64,000 nucleotides of DNA from Apostichopus japonicus. Taxonomy: Eukaryota > Echinodermata > Holothuroidea > Aspidochirotida > Stichopodidae. The notes below the pieces were generated by a model. That model made no database searches. It was not told the DNA's origin and worked only from the letters and a program-made list of their open reading frames with translations. This document shows, piece after piece, positions 23,650 to 36,469 of the stretch. The position numbers were made by a program, and so were the translations under genes. Location of the stretch: assembly GCF_037975245.1 (NCBI RefSeq), contig NC_092576.1, positions 12,205,111 through 12,269,110 of the forward strand, in the 5' to 3' direction. Position 1 is the stretch's first letter. Every line of letters starts with the position of its first letter.

Positions 23650-24678
23650 CGGCATCTGGGGTTAGAGGGTCCTCCCCATGAGACAAATGTAAAACTTTAC
23701 ATGTCAATTACTTGATTCTCTGGCATAACTAGGCTAGACCCTACATCTATTAGTCTACGCAAAAGGTGGTTCTAATAACTACTTTCTGTACGAGGGTAAG
23801 CTTGGGGAGGGATTGGGTGACTGCACCCACACCATGGAATCCCGTCTGATCGGAACCATATGCAAGGAAATACGCAAACTTAGACACAACAATGGGTAGT
23901 GATGTGACAGACAGTTGATGAGCAAACTAATAATAGTTGTCTCTCTATAAACTATGGGACGCGAAATGGTACGAATCGAGTAAAGAACAACCATCCAATC
24001 TCCAATACATAAAATGAACATTGTAATAAAGATATAAACATTGTTTACATTATTTTTTTTCATGAACATTTATTTCTATTAGATGACAATGATTTGATTA
24101 TGTTTAAATTTGTGTCTCCTTAAATGTTTACCTCTTTTCCAGGCCGGTCTCTTATAATTAAAGTCTAAAAACGTGTTTGCTGATGAATAAACTTCCGAAG
24201 TAGATTAAATGTTTCTTATTCTAAATGCACTCTGACCAGATGGGTTTAATGGAGAAAAGCTGTCACAATCGAAAGAAAGAAATTTATTTTCTGTTGCCCT
24301 TATGGCGCAAACGATTTACCCTAAAATCACTGCAACCGCCCATATTAGCATGTTCATTACATAAATGTAACCTATTTATACTGTTATCGTCCACTTTCTT
24401 ACCCAATTTTACGGAGGAAACGTCTGAAAACACCTGTTTATTCCTTGCAATGAAAGGAAATGACACAATTTCGCAAGCTACATCGGTAAGACCGAAGAAA
24501 AATACTGTTCAAGCGAATGAACCTAACACAGGCTAGCCACGAAAGTGGAAGAAAGCCTAGGCCTAACGGTCATAAACAAAACAGAGATATTTGATTGGCG
24601 CATGATCTCTTGGGCGAGGCTTGCGAAGTTTGATTGAAGTTTGTTGAATCTACGGACTCGTTAACAAATCTGGCGAAT
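23650..24678. other. intergenic, nothing recognised
   Basis: AT-rich sequence with short open frames without domain, splice or promoter support. Confidence 0.4.
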
Positions 24679-24684
24679 TTTATT
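24679..24684 (-). terminator. poly(A) signal of the MAPEG gene
   Basis: AATAAA on the minus strand about 115 bp after the stop codon at 24799; a consistent position for the 3' end. Confidence 0.55.
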
Positions 24685-24798
24685 CAGCTCAAAATTATTC
24701 AGCTCGACATGTAACTCAATAATAGTAATTTTCACTGAGCTTTAGGGCAGTAAGCTGGAAAGGTCGAAGTTCAAATTTGGCAAACACACATTGAGACT

Positions 24799-25431
24799 TT
24801 AATGCCCATGCTCTGTCAGACGTATCCCAGACAACGGTCCGTACCACATTATTAGCGAAATAGTCAACGCTAGCTGAGCGAACATGGTCAATAAATTGAT
24901 TGAAAAACCGTAACCTCGTTGCAATGGATCCGTCTTGTTTCTGTAGCCAACAAAGAACGCCACCCTGCCACACACAAACCAGATGGAGAACAGTACAATG
25001 ATCTTCGGGCACATAGCACCATCAAGATATGTACTCAGTATCAATTGTAGAATCGTATGAATGACGGACATTTCTACCGTAGAACGTAGGACTCTGTTAT
25101 TAACCTCCAGTACATAGGGCATTACCGCCCTCGCTGGATCCGTGCAAAGTTTCTTCGGATCAATGGCAAACCGATAGCATGCACACTTTAAGATGAAGTA
25201 AAGGCACAACCCAGCCACAGGCGTTAAACAGCGCAATGTAAAAACGAGACGAGAGATGACGTCATCATGACGAAACGGCATGTCAGGAGACATCCAAACA
25301 ACGACGCCGGTTAGAAACATGAAGGTTACTGCTATACCGGCTTGGTTCTTAACTACTGCCCTCACCTCATCCGGTGTCATCCCGTCGGTCGATAATGAGT
25401 TTCGGCTGGTCTTTGTCGGAGTTGCGGCCAT
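24799..25431 (-). CDS. MAPEG-domain membrane protein, TMEM79-like
   Basis: A 210-residue protein encoded in one exon. Start chosen at MAATPTKTSRNS because the frame upstream is interrupted by a strong acceptor (TTGCAG|ATAGC, exon from 25475), which places residues before it in an intron. About four membrane segments: VTFMFLTGVVVWM, a TPVAGLCLYFILKCACY stretch, a third after VEMSVIHTILQLIL and CPKIIVLFSIWFVCG, and a last LLTMFAQLALTISLI. NNRVLRSTVE followed by GRVAFFVGY and RGYGF is the MAPEG signature (Asn-Arg...Glu, then GR...GY). In vertebrates the non-enzymatic MAPEG member TMEM79 lies in Golgi-related vesicles; human TMEM79 has a longer N-terminus. Enzyme-type MAPEG proteins use glutathione; I cannot tell from the sequence whether this one does. 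Confidence 0.75.
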   Translation of the reverse strand: MAATPTKTSRNSLSTDGMTPDEVRAVVKNQAGIAVTFMFLTGVVVWMSPDMPFRHDDVISRLVFTLRCLTPVAGLCLYFILKCACYRFAIDPKKLCTDPARAVMPYVLEVNNRVLRSTVEMSVIHTILQLILSTYLDGAMCPKIIVLFSIWFVCGRVAFFVGYRNKTDPLQRGYGFSINLLTMFAQLALTISLIMWYGPLSGIRLTEHGH

Positions 25432-25469
25432 CGCTCGATAGTTATAGACTCGAACTGCTAGACCTAGAA

Positions 25470-26300
25470 AGCTATCTGCAATGATTGAAAGAAATGTAAA
25501 AGAGAAAATAGTCGAAACGTTGAAAAGAAAAGAAAAGAAGGTACACAGAAACCGTTTAGTATATGGTATACCGAAACGTCCAATGTTTTCTGAATCTTCA
25601 ATTCGAAACACACACACGCACACACACCTACACACACACAAAAAAATAGATTACGTTGTAGGCTACAGTACTTGAAAACATTATGCCAACACTTTTCTTA
25701 TCCGACAATATTTTTTTTTTGATATCCTCCATTTGAGCAAAAACAAACAAACACACGCACACAAACACACAGAAATACACACAGATAAGAAGAAACACTA
25801 CCATGCTCTTGCAATCACCATGACATGTTTTCCAATCTTCTTCCCGAACTGAGGGGGAAATAGTTAGTATAAGTTTGCATAAGTTATCAAAACGACAACA
25901 CAAAACAAAGAAAAAGGCACTGTCAGAGTGTGGAAGAATATAAAATTATATCTTTTTATGGTACTGTAGTCCGGAATGCAAGTAAAAATGACACAGCGTA
26001 ATTCCCCATTGTTTACTATCATAGTTAATAGTTGTAAACCCTGGGAGTGTTCATGCTTGATTGCCCAATATACTTACACGGCTTATGTATGTGTAAGATA
26101 TTTGATATCGTGGCTTTTCTGTTTAACACTGTTAAAATCTTGCAGCACTTTAGACCGAAAGGTTACGGTCCCATAGACGAGCAAATATAGAATTGATACA
26201 AAACAAAGGAAAGACGTCACGGCAAGAATAAACATTGACAGCGCCAGTGGTAATGGGCATGCGCTGAAAAATAACAGGAGGTGGCAAAGCACACTTCGGT
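25470..26300 (-). other. upstream region of the MAPEG gene
   Basis: Contains the acceptor of the coding exon (boundary 25475/25476), CA-rich microsatellites (about 25608-25640 and 25740-25780) and a hydrophobic open frame at 26292-26083 without supporting features. A 5' UTR exon probably lies here or further upstream. Confidence 0.35.
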
Positions 26301-26869
26301 TTTTAATAATTGATTATCTGTCCAAACAATTAACCGCGGTAAACCGGTTGACATTAACAAGTTAATTGATTAAGCGTCTGGAGAGTATTTCCGATTGTGA
26401 TCACTGTTATTGGCTGAGATAACAGGGGTGCAACGATGTGCACTTCACCAACCCAACCCCCCTACCCCGAGGCTGCAACATTTCAACGTAGTTTTTGTCG
26501 TCTGCTAGCGATTTTGGCACACATTGGTATATGCCAGAAAGAGAAATAATTACCCTTATTTTACTCCGTGGAATTTAACTTAGAGCCTTATAGTTATGTC
26601 CAGGGGGGAGGGGGCAAAGTCCCGGAAGCCGCTAAGGCACTCAGATACCCTTTTCTGCATAATCGAGTTTAAGAATACGACCGTGTACAGCCAGAGAGAG
26701 GAACTAAATGTCTCCGGAATGTATCTAAGTTAGTACTGTACTGTTGGAACGCCTGGAGACTTTATAGCTGAGACATTTTCACTTTTTCAGATATTTATTG
26801 TTCTCTGTTAATGATTTTAAATCACAATATAGATTTTAGATAGGAATTCAATTTCATTGAAATTGTTTG

Positions 26870-27012
26870 AGAACTTCAATGGAGGGAGGGGGGGGGGAGA
26901 TGGTAAAGCGAACCCTCCCGGAAACTGAAGAATTTGAATATATGTGTTGCTTTTTTGAGCTACTTTGATTTTTCTAGGGGCAAGTGCCCCCCCCCCCCCT
27001 TACCACCTATGT
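26870..27012. repeat. G-tract ... C-tract element
   Basis: A G-run at about 26887-26898 and a C-run at about 26989-26999 in inverted orientation bracket a short stretch; the right side is followed by taccacctatgtg. Looks like one of the window's many small G/C-ended elements. Confidence 0.45.
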
Positions 27013-27144
27013 GTGGACCCCCATCTAAACCCTACTGAATCCATTTGTAAAGTAGATTTTTTTTTTTTGTAAAGTAGAGATTTTTTGTATAGTGTTATTC
27101 TTTATTGATTTACTATAAATCTGTCAGACCACTTGCTACACATT

Positions 27145-27272
<128 letters not shown>

Positions 27273-27811
27273 CTCATTTACACGTGGACCCAGATTTCGT
27301 TTCAGCTTGACTATGAGGAAAACATACAAACATATGATATGCCCAAGTCATTGAAGACTTATCATACAGGTGGAAAGCTAATGCCTACCTTAAGCCTTTA
27401 CCATCGTACTTACCTTAAACATGGTTTGCACTTTTTTTTTATCTGACTCCTTAAGAATCCTTTCTGAAAGACATTTGATGATATCTCTTCTTCAATAATA
27501 TATATATCCAACCGACAACAATTGGAGAGGCACAATCATATGCCTGGAACTTTACCATTGAACTGTTTTAAACTTGAAGCAATTTAATGGATACTATATA
27601 CTGAACACTGTTAAAATGATTTGTAAGGCATCAAGTATTCCGTATGTATTGACATATAATATTATATTCATTCGTATACGTAGAGAATTGCACCGTGGAC
27701 AAAAGAAAAAAGAAAATCTGTTATTTGCTAGTAAAACGATACAATAAGTTTCAACAAAACACCCACGACGAGAACGCAACCCACACACCCACACACATTC
27801 AGTGCGCCGTA

Positions 27812-27814
<3 letters not shown>

Positions 27815-27886
<72 letters not shown>
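27815..27886. repeat. (TA)n microsatellite
   Basis: About 70 bp of ta repeats, preceded by a short (ac)n stretch at 27780-27798. Confidence 0.95.
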
Positions 27887-28018
27887 CAAAACGTAGACAT
27901 ACGTGCATTTTGCGTGGAAAGTCATGACAAAAGATTGCATAAAATCGATGTTTTTCAGTTGTGCCATGGATTGTAAGACTAGTAATTATCTTGATATCAT
28001 ATATAGGTTATCAACGAT

Positions 28019-28300
28019 ATGATTATACAAAACGAATGCAATACCGTACCTGCTGTAATGCAGAACTCCAGGCGCAATACGTTTGACTATTCCAATCGTG
28101 ATACAAAAGTTAAAGGGCATAAAGTTAACATAGATCTGTTTACCAGTTCCCGTCTGATGAAGATCCTAACAGGGTTTGAAATGCCAAGCATTTTCACTTA
28201 CCTGCACAGGCTTGTTGCAGTAGATAAGAAGTTTGTATTTTTAACACACAGGCCAGAATTGACGGTGGGTCATTTGCGTCGAATGGCACTCCCAGATTGA
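28019..28300 (+). other. unassigned 93-residue open frame
   Basis: Begins MIIQNECNTVPAVMQNS and has mixed, protein-like composition (FEMPSIFTYLHRL near the middle). No splice signal, neighbour or family supports it. It may be a remnant of an element or chance. Confidence 0.2.
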
Positions 28301-29344
28301 TTTTTGTCAGCGGTGCTAAACTGCAGTTTTCGTTAGCTCACATATAGCACTACGGTATTAGAATTTGGTAAGAGAGTGTGTAGTTGATAGGGTCATTCTT
28401 GAAATGGGGGTGTCTCGAGCATTTTCAAGGCCATTCGAAGTCAATAGATTGAAGGAGTTTTTTTAAATTAACGAGAAAGTTCGCCCTTCTCACTTTAAAT
28501 TCTTATTTTCATGAATGAAGCATAGTTAATGTTCTGATAATAACAAGCAAAGTAGTTCAGGTTTTGGGAAATTCGTTCGGAAAGGGCTATTGTTCATTCA
28601 GCAATTCCCTGCTGCAGAAATGGTACCGTCTACTGAATTCTTATACATAAATATATTTAAGTATATATATTTTTTTGGCCATTTCACGTTCTTTTGTGCT
28701 TCATTTTGTGGTTTGTCATCAACTTTGAAAACTCGTGGCACTTTGAGAATGATTACAAGTGTCATGTGCTAAAAAAAAGCACTCTTGTTTCTATCAGACG
28801 TTTGGTGGGAAACATTTGTAAGAATTCTGATCAGCCTATACATACTCTTCTCAGCTTGCCATTGAAGTTTGCTGATCAAAAATCATTATACTATGTTATT
28901 ATTTCAGGTTATAACGAAGGTTATACCGTTAATTGGAAATTATGACCACTTTCTGGCCGTCATAAACGTGATGGAAAATTTGCAGAAGTTTAAAAATATA
29001 TAACAAATATTACAGGGTGCCGTTTTTTTCATTATTTTGTGGTCTTCGTTTATTCTGTAAAACAAACATTTAACAATAAAACCATGAATCATAAACAGGA
29101 AAGGTATGGCAATATTGTCAGCCGCTCGTGGTCCTGACAAAGTGTCATTTTATATTTATGTTAATTGGTCTTATTCATTAGTTGTAATGATTGGTACGTT
29201 CAACATTGAAAGGTAATTGTTGACCAAGTTGACCAAGTAATCACAATGTTTATTTATATTGCTGACTGTTTGGCGGCAATTTAGTCTGAAGGAAGAAGCT
29301 ACAGGTGGCAAATTTCCAGTATCAGTGGAATATATTACTTTGCG

Positions 29345-29612
29345 TAGAAGTATGTATGTATGTATATATGCGTGTATGTATGTATGTATTTAAGATCCTC
29401 CTGCAAGCAGGAACTCGCAAAGAAGCCTCATTGGCTTATCAAAGCCGCAAGCTGACCGAAGTCAATCTCTAACATTCATATTTAACCTCCATGATTATGT
29501 CAATTGTCAACAACTCTGTAACTGGACGACATACATTAATCTTGGAGTGACTCGAACCGGGGACCTTATGATTGGAAGGCTACGGCGTTAACCACTGAGG
29601 ACTACATCAAAG
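29345..29612 (-). mobile_element. tRNA-derived SINE with (ATAC)n tail
   Basis: On the minus strand, 29605-29549 contains an A-box-like TCCTCAGTGGTTAACGCC and a perfect B box (GGTTCGAGTC), with a cloverleaf-like arm between. A ~150 bp body follows and it ends in ATAC repeats at 29390-29345. The pol III promoter boxes in the head and the short tandem tail are the SINE plan. Tail (TATG/CATA)n overlaps a microsatellite. The tRNA isotype is not clear. Confidence 0.65.
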
Positions 29613-29859
29613 GACTTCGACAAAATATTTGCATCCCTTGCTTCAGTCCACCGTCCCTCCTTCGATCACTGGCATATCTTCCTCCATCTGAAAGAATGTG
29701 ACGGTTACTCCTCAACCACGTGCACAATTACAAAATTGTAGCGGTCACATGCTCTCTGTACCTGGGCCGCCAGATGCATGGTCAGAGAGAAAAACCTGTT
29801 AGAGCCGTGCAAGTTGGAGCCGTGTTGGAGCCGTGTAAGGCCAGATACCTGCCGGGTGG

Positions 29860-29880
29860 GGGGGGGGGGTTATAACAGAC
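29860..29880. repeat. G-tract
   Basis: Run of G after tgccgggtg; edge of a small dispersed element, not further resolved. Confidence 0.4.
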
Positions 29881-30304
29881 AACTAGCGATAACTGTTGAT
29901 GATCTCTTTATTTGTGTTCTTCAAACACACACAAAATGAGAAACATTTTTTACAATGACATAAATGATTTGGACAGCTTTGTTAACTTTCAAAGGTGGAT
30001 CCAGGTTTTTCAAAGGGAAGAGACCCTGATGTCTTTGACGTCGACTCAAATGTGGGATGGAGGCGGAGAATTCTGTAAGAAATAATACTAACAAACGTGT
30101 GAAATTATGCATTCTGAAGCATCTTTATGCTATGAATTAGGTTCTTGATTAGGTCTACGCATAGGTAGGTCTACACCTTAACGTTTGTATGGTTTGGATG
30201 TGATACACCTTCCCCTCCCCTCCCATCACCTCCCCCTCCTCCTCCCCTGGAACCATGCAGGACTTGTGTTGAAATTCCATTCATCTTCAAGTTAATTTCA
30301 ACAT

Positions 30305-33300
30305 TCACCGTTTTTTCGATGTGCCAGCCTGAAGGTCATTCATAGAGCAGGAATTTTCGGTCGCTGATGGTGACACGTGGCACTCTTTGTCTTGTTTCAA
30401 GACCAAAATAGCCAAGGCAAGCAGACATTGGATGATACTTAAACCAACGTAGGACATCACCACGTATTGATAGGATTGGTTAATACCATGGATCCAACCT
30501 TAATGAAAAAAAAAAGGAAAAATAGACCGTGAAAGTAAAAGTGTATCAAATCGACTAATTTGTATAGCAGCTGTGCAGTAACTTAACTTTTAGAGGTTGC
30601 ATTATACTTTACCAAAACCAAACAGAAACATAATTTTTTTTTTCAATTTCGTCTTCTTCTTGTTTTTTGTAGGCTGTATCCATGTACGGATAATATTTTC
30701 TGACAGCACATATACCTAATACAGTGATTCAATCACAATTTTTTCGACGACACTGAAAATTCTGCAAAAGAATCGCACAACTGGTTCACGTGTTAATTTA
30801 TATAGGATTATACTATGTTGCAGACGTCATCTCTGGCACCGACTTATGATGATGTAAAAAGAATTGTAAAATAAAACTGAAACAAGGCGATATACATAAT
30901 ATTACAGGCCGGAGTGACTGGTCGGTCATTAGGGCTGTTCCATATTGCTTAGAACAAAAACGGTATTCTACAACGTGCATTTATAGCAGTTTGTTTTCCT
31001 TGCATAATATTATTTGTTTAAACATATTTTTCCTACCAAATAAAATTGCATTTGGAAGAAGGTTTAAAACAGACTACGTTCATTCACAACTACACAATAA
31101 GTCCATTGTATTAGCTGTGCCAAACTGTTCCTTTATGAACATTGATCAGTATTTTGATTGACCTTACTAGCATAAGTTCCATTGTACTCCTGCCTCATTT
31201 AGGACCCAGTAATCAAACAGATATTACGGACACTGTTTATTGTCCATTTAATTTATTTTTGTTTTCAGTTTAATTGAGGATAAAACAGCAATGCTTTTTG
31301 TATGGTGGTATAAGGTATCTCATACAATAACTCCTTGCCCTTTGTCAGTTTACAGTGCTACCAATTGAAGCATAGCCTATATGTGACTCTTGTTTACGAC
31401 TTTTCGTTCACTGTAAATGAACAATGAGAGTTACGTGACGTGGTTGGGAATCCAGGTATTTAGTGGACGTTTTGTTGATATACCATACTCGAATTTTCGA
31501 GACAGAACTTTGACGGTTAATAAGCAACAATCATAGGCTGATGTGACTGCAAGAAAGAGGGGTGGGATAAGCGGATGGGGGTGGGGATTAGGGTTATAGG
31601 GTGGGGGTATATATCGATCAGTCCATGTTACTCACCTGCAAATAATCCTGCAAATGTTGCTCCTACTCCAGCAAACGTCGTCAACCAAGCGACAGCGCTC
31701 CTAAAGTGCATCTCACAGGAGATCTCCCTGATTACAGAAGAAGCCCACGTGAATGAAGTCCCTGTAGCGAAGCCTGCGACTGCAGCCCCTAAGCTGATCA
31801 CAACGGCGTTCGATGAATAGATCGAAGCTAGTTGCAATGCAACCTCTATCGTAATCGGTACGACGATAACGTCTTTCCTGTATTCGAGTTGCCATTTGAA
31901 AACGAGAAAGATGTAGAGTCGACCAAATACGGATCCGATGCTATACCAGGATATTAGAAGGGCAGCTTTCTCGAGGGGAAGGTCTTTCTCGAGGCCAAAG
32001 GGATACAAAACTAAAGAGTATCCGACCGATATGGTAAAAGTCACACCATAGAAGAGGAACAATAGAACGACGGTCGGATGCGCGCGTACTAGCGACGGTT
32101 GTGAGCTGTGATTGGTGGATGACACACCGTCTGACGTAATGTTGAATTGTGCAGTTTTCCTTGACGTCACCCAAAGTCCACCTGCTATGAGATGCAACGA
32201 GATGGCGCCATAAAGCATGAGTGTCCATCGAAGGCCGTATGTGACATTAAAGTATAACACAAGCAGTGGAAAGGTAATGCCGATGATAGATGCAATTAAA
32301 TATGATGCGCTGTTCGCAACACCGAAACTGGTTTCAAACTGTTCACCAATAGCTATGTAAGTCGCTAGATTGACGGATGCAGAACTCAAACCTGTTGGAA
32401 GACGAAAAAAGGAAATGGAAACATGTCAACCAGTCGTTTGTCGGTTGTCATCGTTACTTAAAGGAAAATGTGTTAAACGATAAAGTTTACCTTAATGGAT
32501 ATTTTTCTGCTACGAGATATTTTAGTTTACCAGAGGAACTCTTATGGTCAAATTTAACAGTAAAATGCGTCTAACAAAAACTTGATTTTGGGTCCTCATT
32601 GTAGCCATCATTTCCAAAACCAACCGGGTTTGAGGCATAAGACGGCTTAGGTTTTACACTGAAAGTGAGTTTCCGATCGGTCGTACTGAAAATCGAACGT
32701 TTCTTGGTATTTCTCACGTTTATAATACACATTGTTATCATTTTTGACATGGTAACATCGAGGTGTTTTACATATATATATATATATTTATAAAATAAAA
32801 TGTACATGACATATAATCAGTCATAGATACAAATTAATTGGCACAGAGTGAACTATAACATTGCCTACCATCCCTTTAAATGAGAATGGCGAATTACTCT
32901 CGAAAAAGGAGAAGGCAGGAAATGCATTGGATTCTCAATGTGCCATACATGGATATGGTTATGCGTATCTGCCCGATGCTGCAGTGTCCTTTCACCGTGT
33001 TGTATTGTGTTACAGCAGGCCTGGCGCGATGGCATCAGAAGGGGGACAGCGCCGAGGGGGCAGCGAGGGGCAGCTGGGTTAATTTGGGGGTGGAGGGGAT
33101 TGAGCCTGGGCAAATATTTGATAAACAATGCACTCTCATCTTCATGATATCATTTAAGGAAAACGAGAAACTTCAGAAAGAGTGGCCAGTGACATAAATA
33201 TCTCCGGGATCCGATTTGGCTATCGATGCTACTTTGTAACAGTAGACCAACAGAACATCTTATGGCTAGAAGTGCTTATCCCTCCTGTTAGTTTTTTTTA

Positions 33301-36147
33301 AAAGCATTTAAATGAGGCATTTCTGTATGGTATGAAAAGGGAGCTAACCTCTTAAAGGTCCCTTGTTCGAATAAAAAGGGATAGAGATATCCCAGATACT
33401 TGAACTGCATGCGTGCTCATACTTAGCTGAAGGTACTAGAAGGAACTATGAAGTGCTTTACAGTGATTCAATATATATACGTGTTTCTCATACGGCATAG
33501 TTGGGAAATGCCAGGACGAGTCATTTGATATCGCAATATACGGAAGGGTAGACAAGACATCGCATTGACGGCCTATACACATATTTTAAAAGGGTAAATA
33601 TCTATAACAAAATGCCGCTTTTTTTCCAGCACCAGAAATACGAATCACGTGTTTAAAAGCAATACAGTTTTCCCAAAAATTACCATCTTGAAAAAAAATG
33701 TCAAAAGTATAAATAGTAAAGAAAATCTCAGTTTACACGCTATATGCAAAACGCTGGTGAATTAGCAGAACCCTTCTACCGTTAATTTACGTCATCAATC
33801 AAATTGTTGACGTTTTGTGCAAAACGGATTTTTGTTAAGATTTTTCAGATATTTAAAGCATTCTTAATCTTTTATCACAGAGTCTATTTTGCGACCTTTT
33901 TACTGGAAATTTGATGGTTTTATTGTTTGTAAGTTACTATTTTTATGTTGTGAGACGTGTTGAGATGTTTTTGCATGTAATGCGCCTTTTAAGAATATAT
34001 TTAAATTACATTACATTACTGTGTTTGGAACGGTAATATAGTACATATCATGTGTTTCTTTTCACATGTTAACGCGTTTAAAGGACGCTTTGTTTTTTAA
34101 ATGGAAGAGATGTGTGCAAAATTGTTGAATTAAGATTTATGACTTTATGCACATTAACATTAACAATAGCACACACAGCTATATTTTCATATTTAATCTT
34201 TTTAGACGGTAAGTGTTTTTTTACAAAAATGTACGGCCTTCTCCAGTGTAAGTATTCGATTTAATACGCGTATATGGTATACATGTCTCACATGGCCTAC
34301 CATACCGTACTAGATATGAGAAACACCTCCTTACCAGTAACTATCAAACACTGTGCGTCCCTTCACAGTAGCAGCAGTGTAAGTATACGCCCTCAAGTTT
34401 GTTTACTTACCAATTAAAGTATGTAAGACAAACACGTGCCATATGTTCTTTGCAAAAAGCCCGAGTATAATAAAAGACATGCCGTAAACTGTACCACCGA
34501 CCAGCGCAACAAACCGTAGTGACGTCATATCGATCAGTATCCGAATAACTGGAGCTGTCACAAAGAATCAGATAATAATTATGATTTAAAACTCAGTTAA
34601 CTTGACGATAAAAATTCCATTTCAAAATTACCATGCAGTTCCGCAGATGTACAATTCTCTCCGAACGAAAGTCACGCATTGAAAATCGTTTCTGCAATTC
34701 CGTCTGTAGATAATTCAAAACCATGTTTGTTATCAGTACAACATTTAAGTTGATGATATTATTTTCTCTCGGAGCTAAGCTCACGGATAAACAATCAGTC
34801 AGTATACAACAGTGAAACCAAATACTCCACCGGGTTGAAGGGAGTGAAGACTCGCGCACAAAGAAACGTCTGATGCCGGTAATCTAATCTAGTTTCGAAT
34901 GAGGTGTAACAGAAGTGTTAGACACCACCATCGATCCCAGAAAATAATTAGAAAATAATTAGTAATTAGACACTAGTGTACATGCAGTCAATACATGCAA
35001 CTACGGTCAATACCCACAACACACAGTGTACATAGCAGCGATGGACATCTCAGCAGGGAGTTGTTATGGAACTCCCTGATCTCAGGTCCAGATAAAAGAT
35101 AACAAGGTATCACGTTTCATTACTGTCTGCATTTAATAGCGACAAGAAGAAAATTTCATTTGCAAGCAACGGAAGTTAACTTATTTGCAGAGGGCGGCAC
35201 GCGGTTTGGGATGGATCTTCAATGCTTTTAACGGAGTAAGGGATGGAGATCGGAGATGTGTAGGCTTGGTGATAGGAGTGGAATTGCAAGTGGATCGAAA
35301 TGGAAAGATTAACAGGTGATATTTCACCGCATGAATGACGACGATATGAAATCAAAACTGCTCATAATTAGGCAACGCGATGATTGGATACAATTTTGGT
35401 CGGTTGATATCCCAAGTGTTTAACACTTCTGTTCTGTTTTACTAGAAAATGAAAGTCTGCTAATGTTTAACGTGGCCGTTGTCAAGGACCGAAACATTTT
35501 AAAATCGTTGTAAACATTTTTCCTATGTATTACATACTATCTCCAAAACTAACAAATTCGTAATAATACCCTCAAGAGTGCTAAGTCTATAGAGGTGCCA
35601 AATATAAAACATATTCTCACTCAAGCCCAAGCAAACCCATGGTTGGGCTTAGGAAGTGTGGACTATCCCTTTTGAGCCCCACACTGCTGCACCGGGCCAG
35701 GTTGGTCCTAGCTACACCCCAGATCGCCAGACACGCCAAACTTGTAGAATATACCTTAATGTCACTGCCGAGATATTTGGTCTCTTTAGCGACAACCTGG
35801 TAGTGTAGCGTTTCGCAAAATTGGAGTGCAAGCACCTCGCTGTGGGAGCTATAACATGAATCCTAAGGGCCAATTCCCTTTAATTCGTTTGTTCCTTTTG
35901 GCTGTTCTACAATACAGATGTGTATCCAAGAAATAGAGTCTACTAAATACTCACCTAAGAGGTAAGATAGCCCTGTAATTAAAGTAAGCGACCAGCCAGC
36001 GAGAGTTACTGAGGTATGGAATATTTTCACATACCCGGGTAAAAGTTCTCCAAATGATCGCTGTTCGGCAAATCCCATCACGAGGTAGATTGTACGAGCC
36101 ACAAACACCTTCCCTTTAGCCAAAGTACGCGGTGACATATTCCACAT
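30305..36147 (-). CDS. SLC16/monocarboxylate-transporter-like MFS protein, complete four-exon gene
   Basis: Coding exons (minus strand): 36147-35955, 34554-34411, 32391-31636 and 30498-30305. Every boundary has GT-AG, all introns are phase 1, and the joined frame is 428 residues plus stop. Exon 1 gives the first helices (RSFGELLPGYVKIF and then TSVTLAGWSLTLITGLS). Exon 2 carries the D-rich loop after helix 2 and helices 3-4 (LIDMTSLRFVALVGG). Exon 3 encodes most of the rest, including YIAIGEQFETSFGVANSAS and the cytosolic central loop around SVSSTNHSSQPS-like residues. Exon 4 has the last helix and a polar tail ending SKKR. About 12 membrane helices are expected, in the plasma membrane. The canonical SLC16 helix-1 motif (DGGWGW-like) is replaced by KGKVFVAR, so the substrate is unclear. 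Start taken as the first Met (MWNMSP) after a possible acceptor; the second Met at 36138 is an alternative. Confidence 0.85.
32395..34410 (-). other. second intron of the SLC16-like gene
   Basis: Non-coding. Includes a short (TA)n at about 32771-32790 and a G-rich stretch at 33030-33110 with overlapping chance frames on both strands. No inserted element with clear ends was found. Confidence 0.5.
34835..35231. mobile_element. TTAA-flanked MITE, copy 1 (in intron 1 of the SLC16-like gene)
   Basis: Inverted termini aagggagtgaagactcgc and the reverse complement of a degenerated right end (atcttcaatgctttta). TTAA is intact on the right (35228-35231) and mutated to TTGA on the left. Body shares ttagacaccaccatcgatcc, agacactagtgtaca and tatcacgtttc with copies at 41602 and 57068. 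A small hairpin (gggagttgttatggaactccc) lies at about 35057-35077. Confidence 0.8.
35610..35860. other. intronic unassigned stretch
   Basis: Within intron 1 of the SLC16-like gene. Open frame on the minus strand (35835-35617) without recognisable features; possibly repeat debris. Confidence 0.3.
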
Positions 36148-36469
36148 AATATATGTTTGCTCTATACGAGCCAGAGTGCAAAAGCCCAATCGCTTAGTGC
36201 ATAAAAGCAGTATAATGGTTTTATGTTTAATATTGTCTTCCTGTGTATCTTGGATATTCATTTCGAGATCTTTGTCGTCAACTTAAAGATCGTATGAGCA
36301 TATGGCTCCATAAAACCATAAAACATAAACGTAGACGACTATTTGATTGATTTCAAAAGAAACAATTCCCTACCATTTAGGAAGTAGTCGTAATGATGAG
36401 TTTTCTACCAGTAAGTAAAATTTACGTCAATAATATAACTAGCTACGAAAAATTACTGTAAACCATAGA

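Noticed and set aside
26083-26292. Hydrophobic 69-residue frame as a first exon of the MAPEG gene
   Set aside because: No matching donor in phase was found, and the MAPEG start codon is already explained in its own exon.
28150-28200. CTGATGA ... GAAA arrangement resembling a hammerhead on the plus strand
   Set aside because: Stem II and a stem III can be drawn, but stem I does not pair at the cleavage site and there is no Penelope end or TA flank on both sides.
29549-29605. Functional tRNA gene
   Set aside because: The cloverleaf is imperfect and the stretch is followed by a SINE body and tail.
32861-33197. Overlapping open frames on both strands
   Set aside because: They lie inside intron 2 of the transporter gene, are G-rich and lack any domain.
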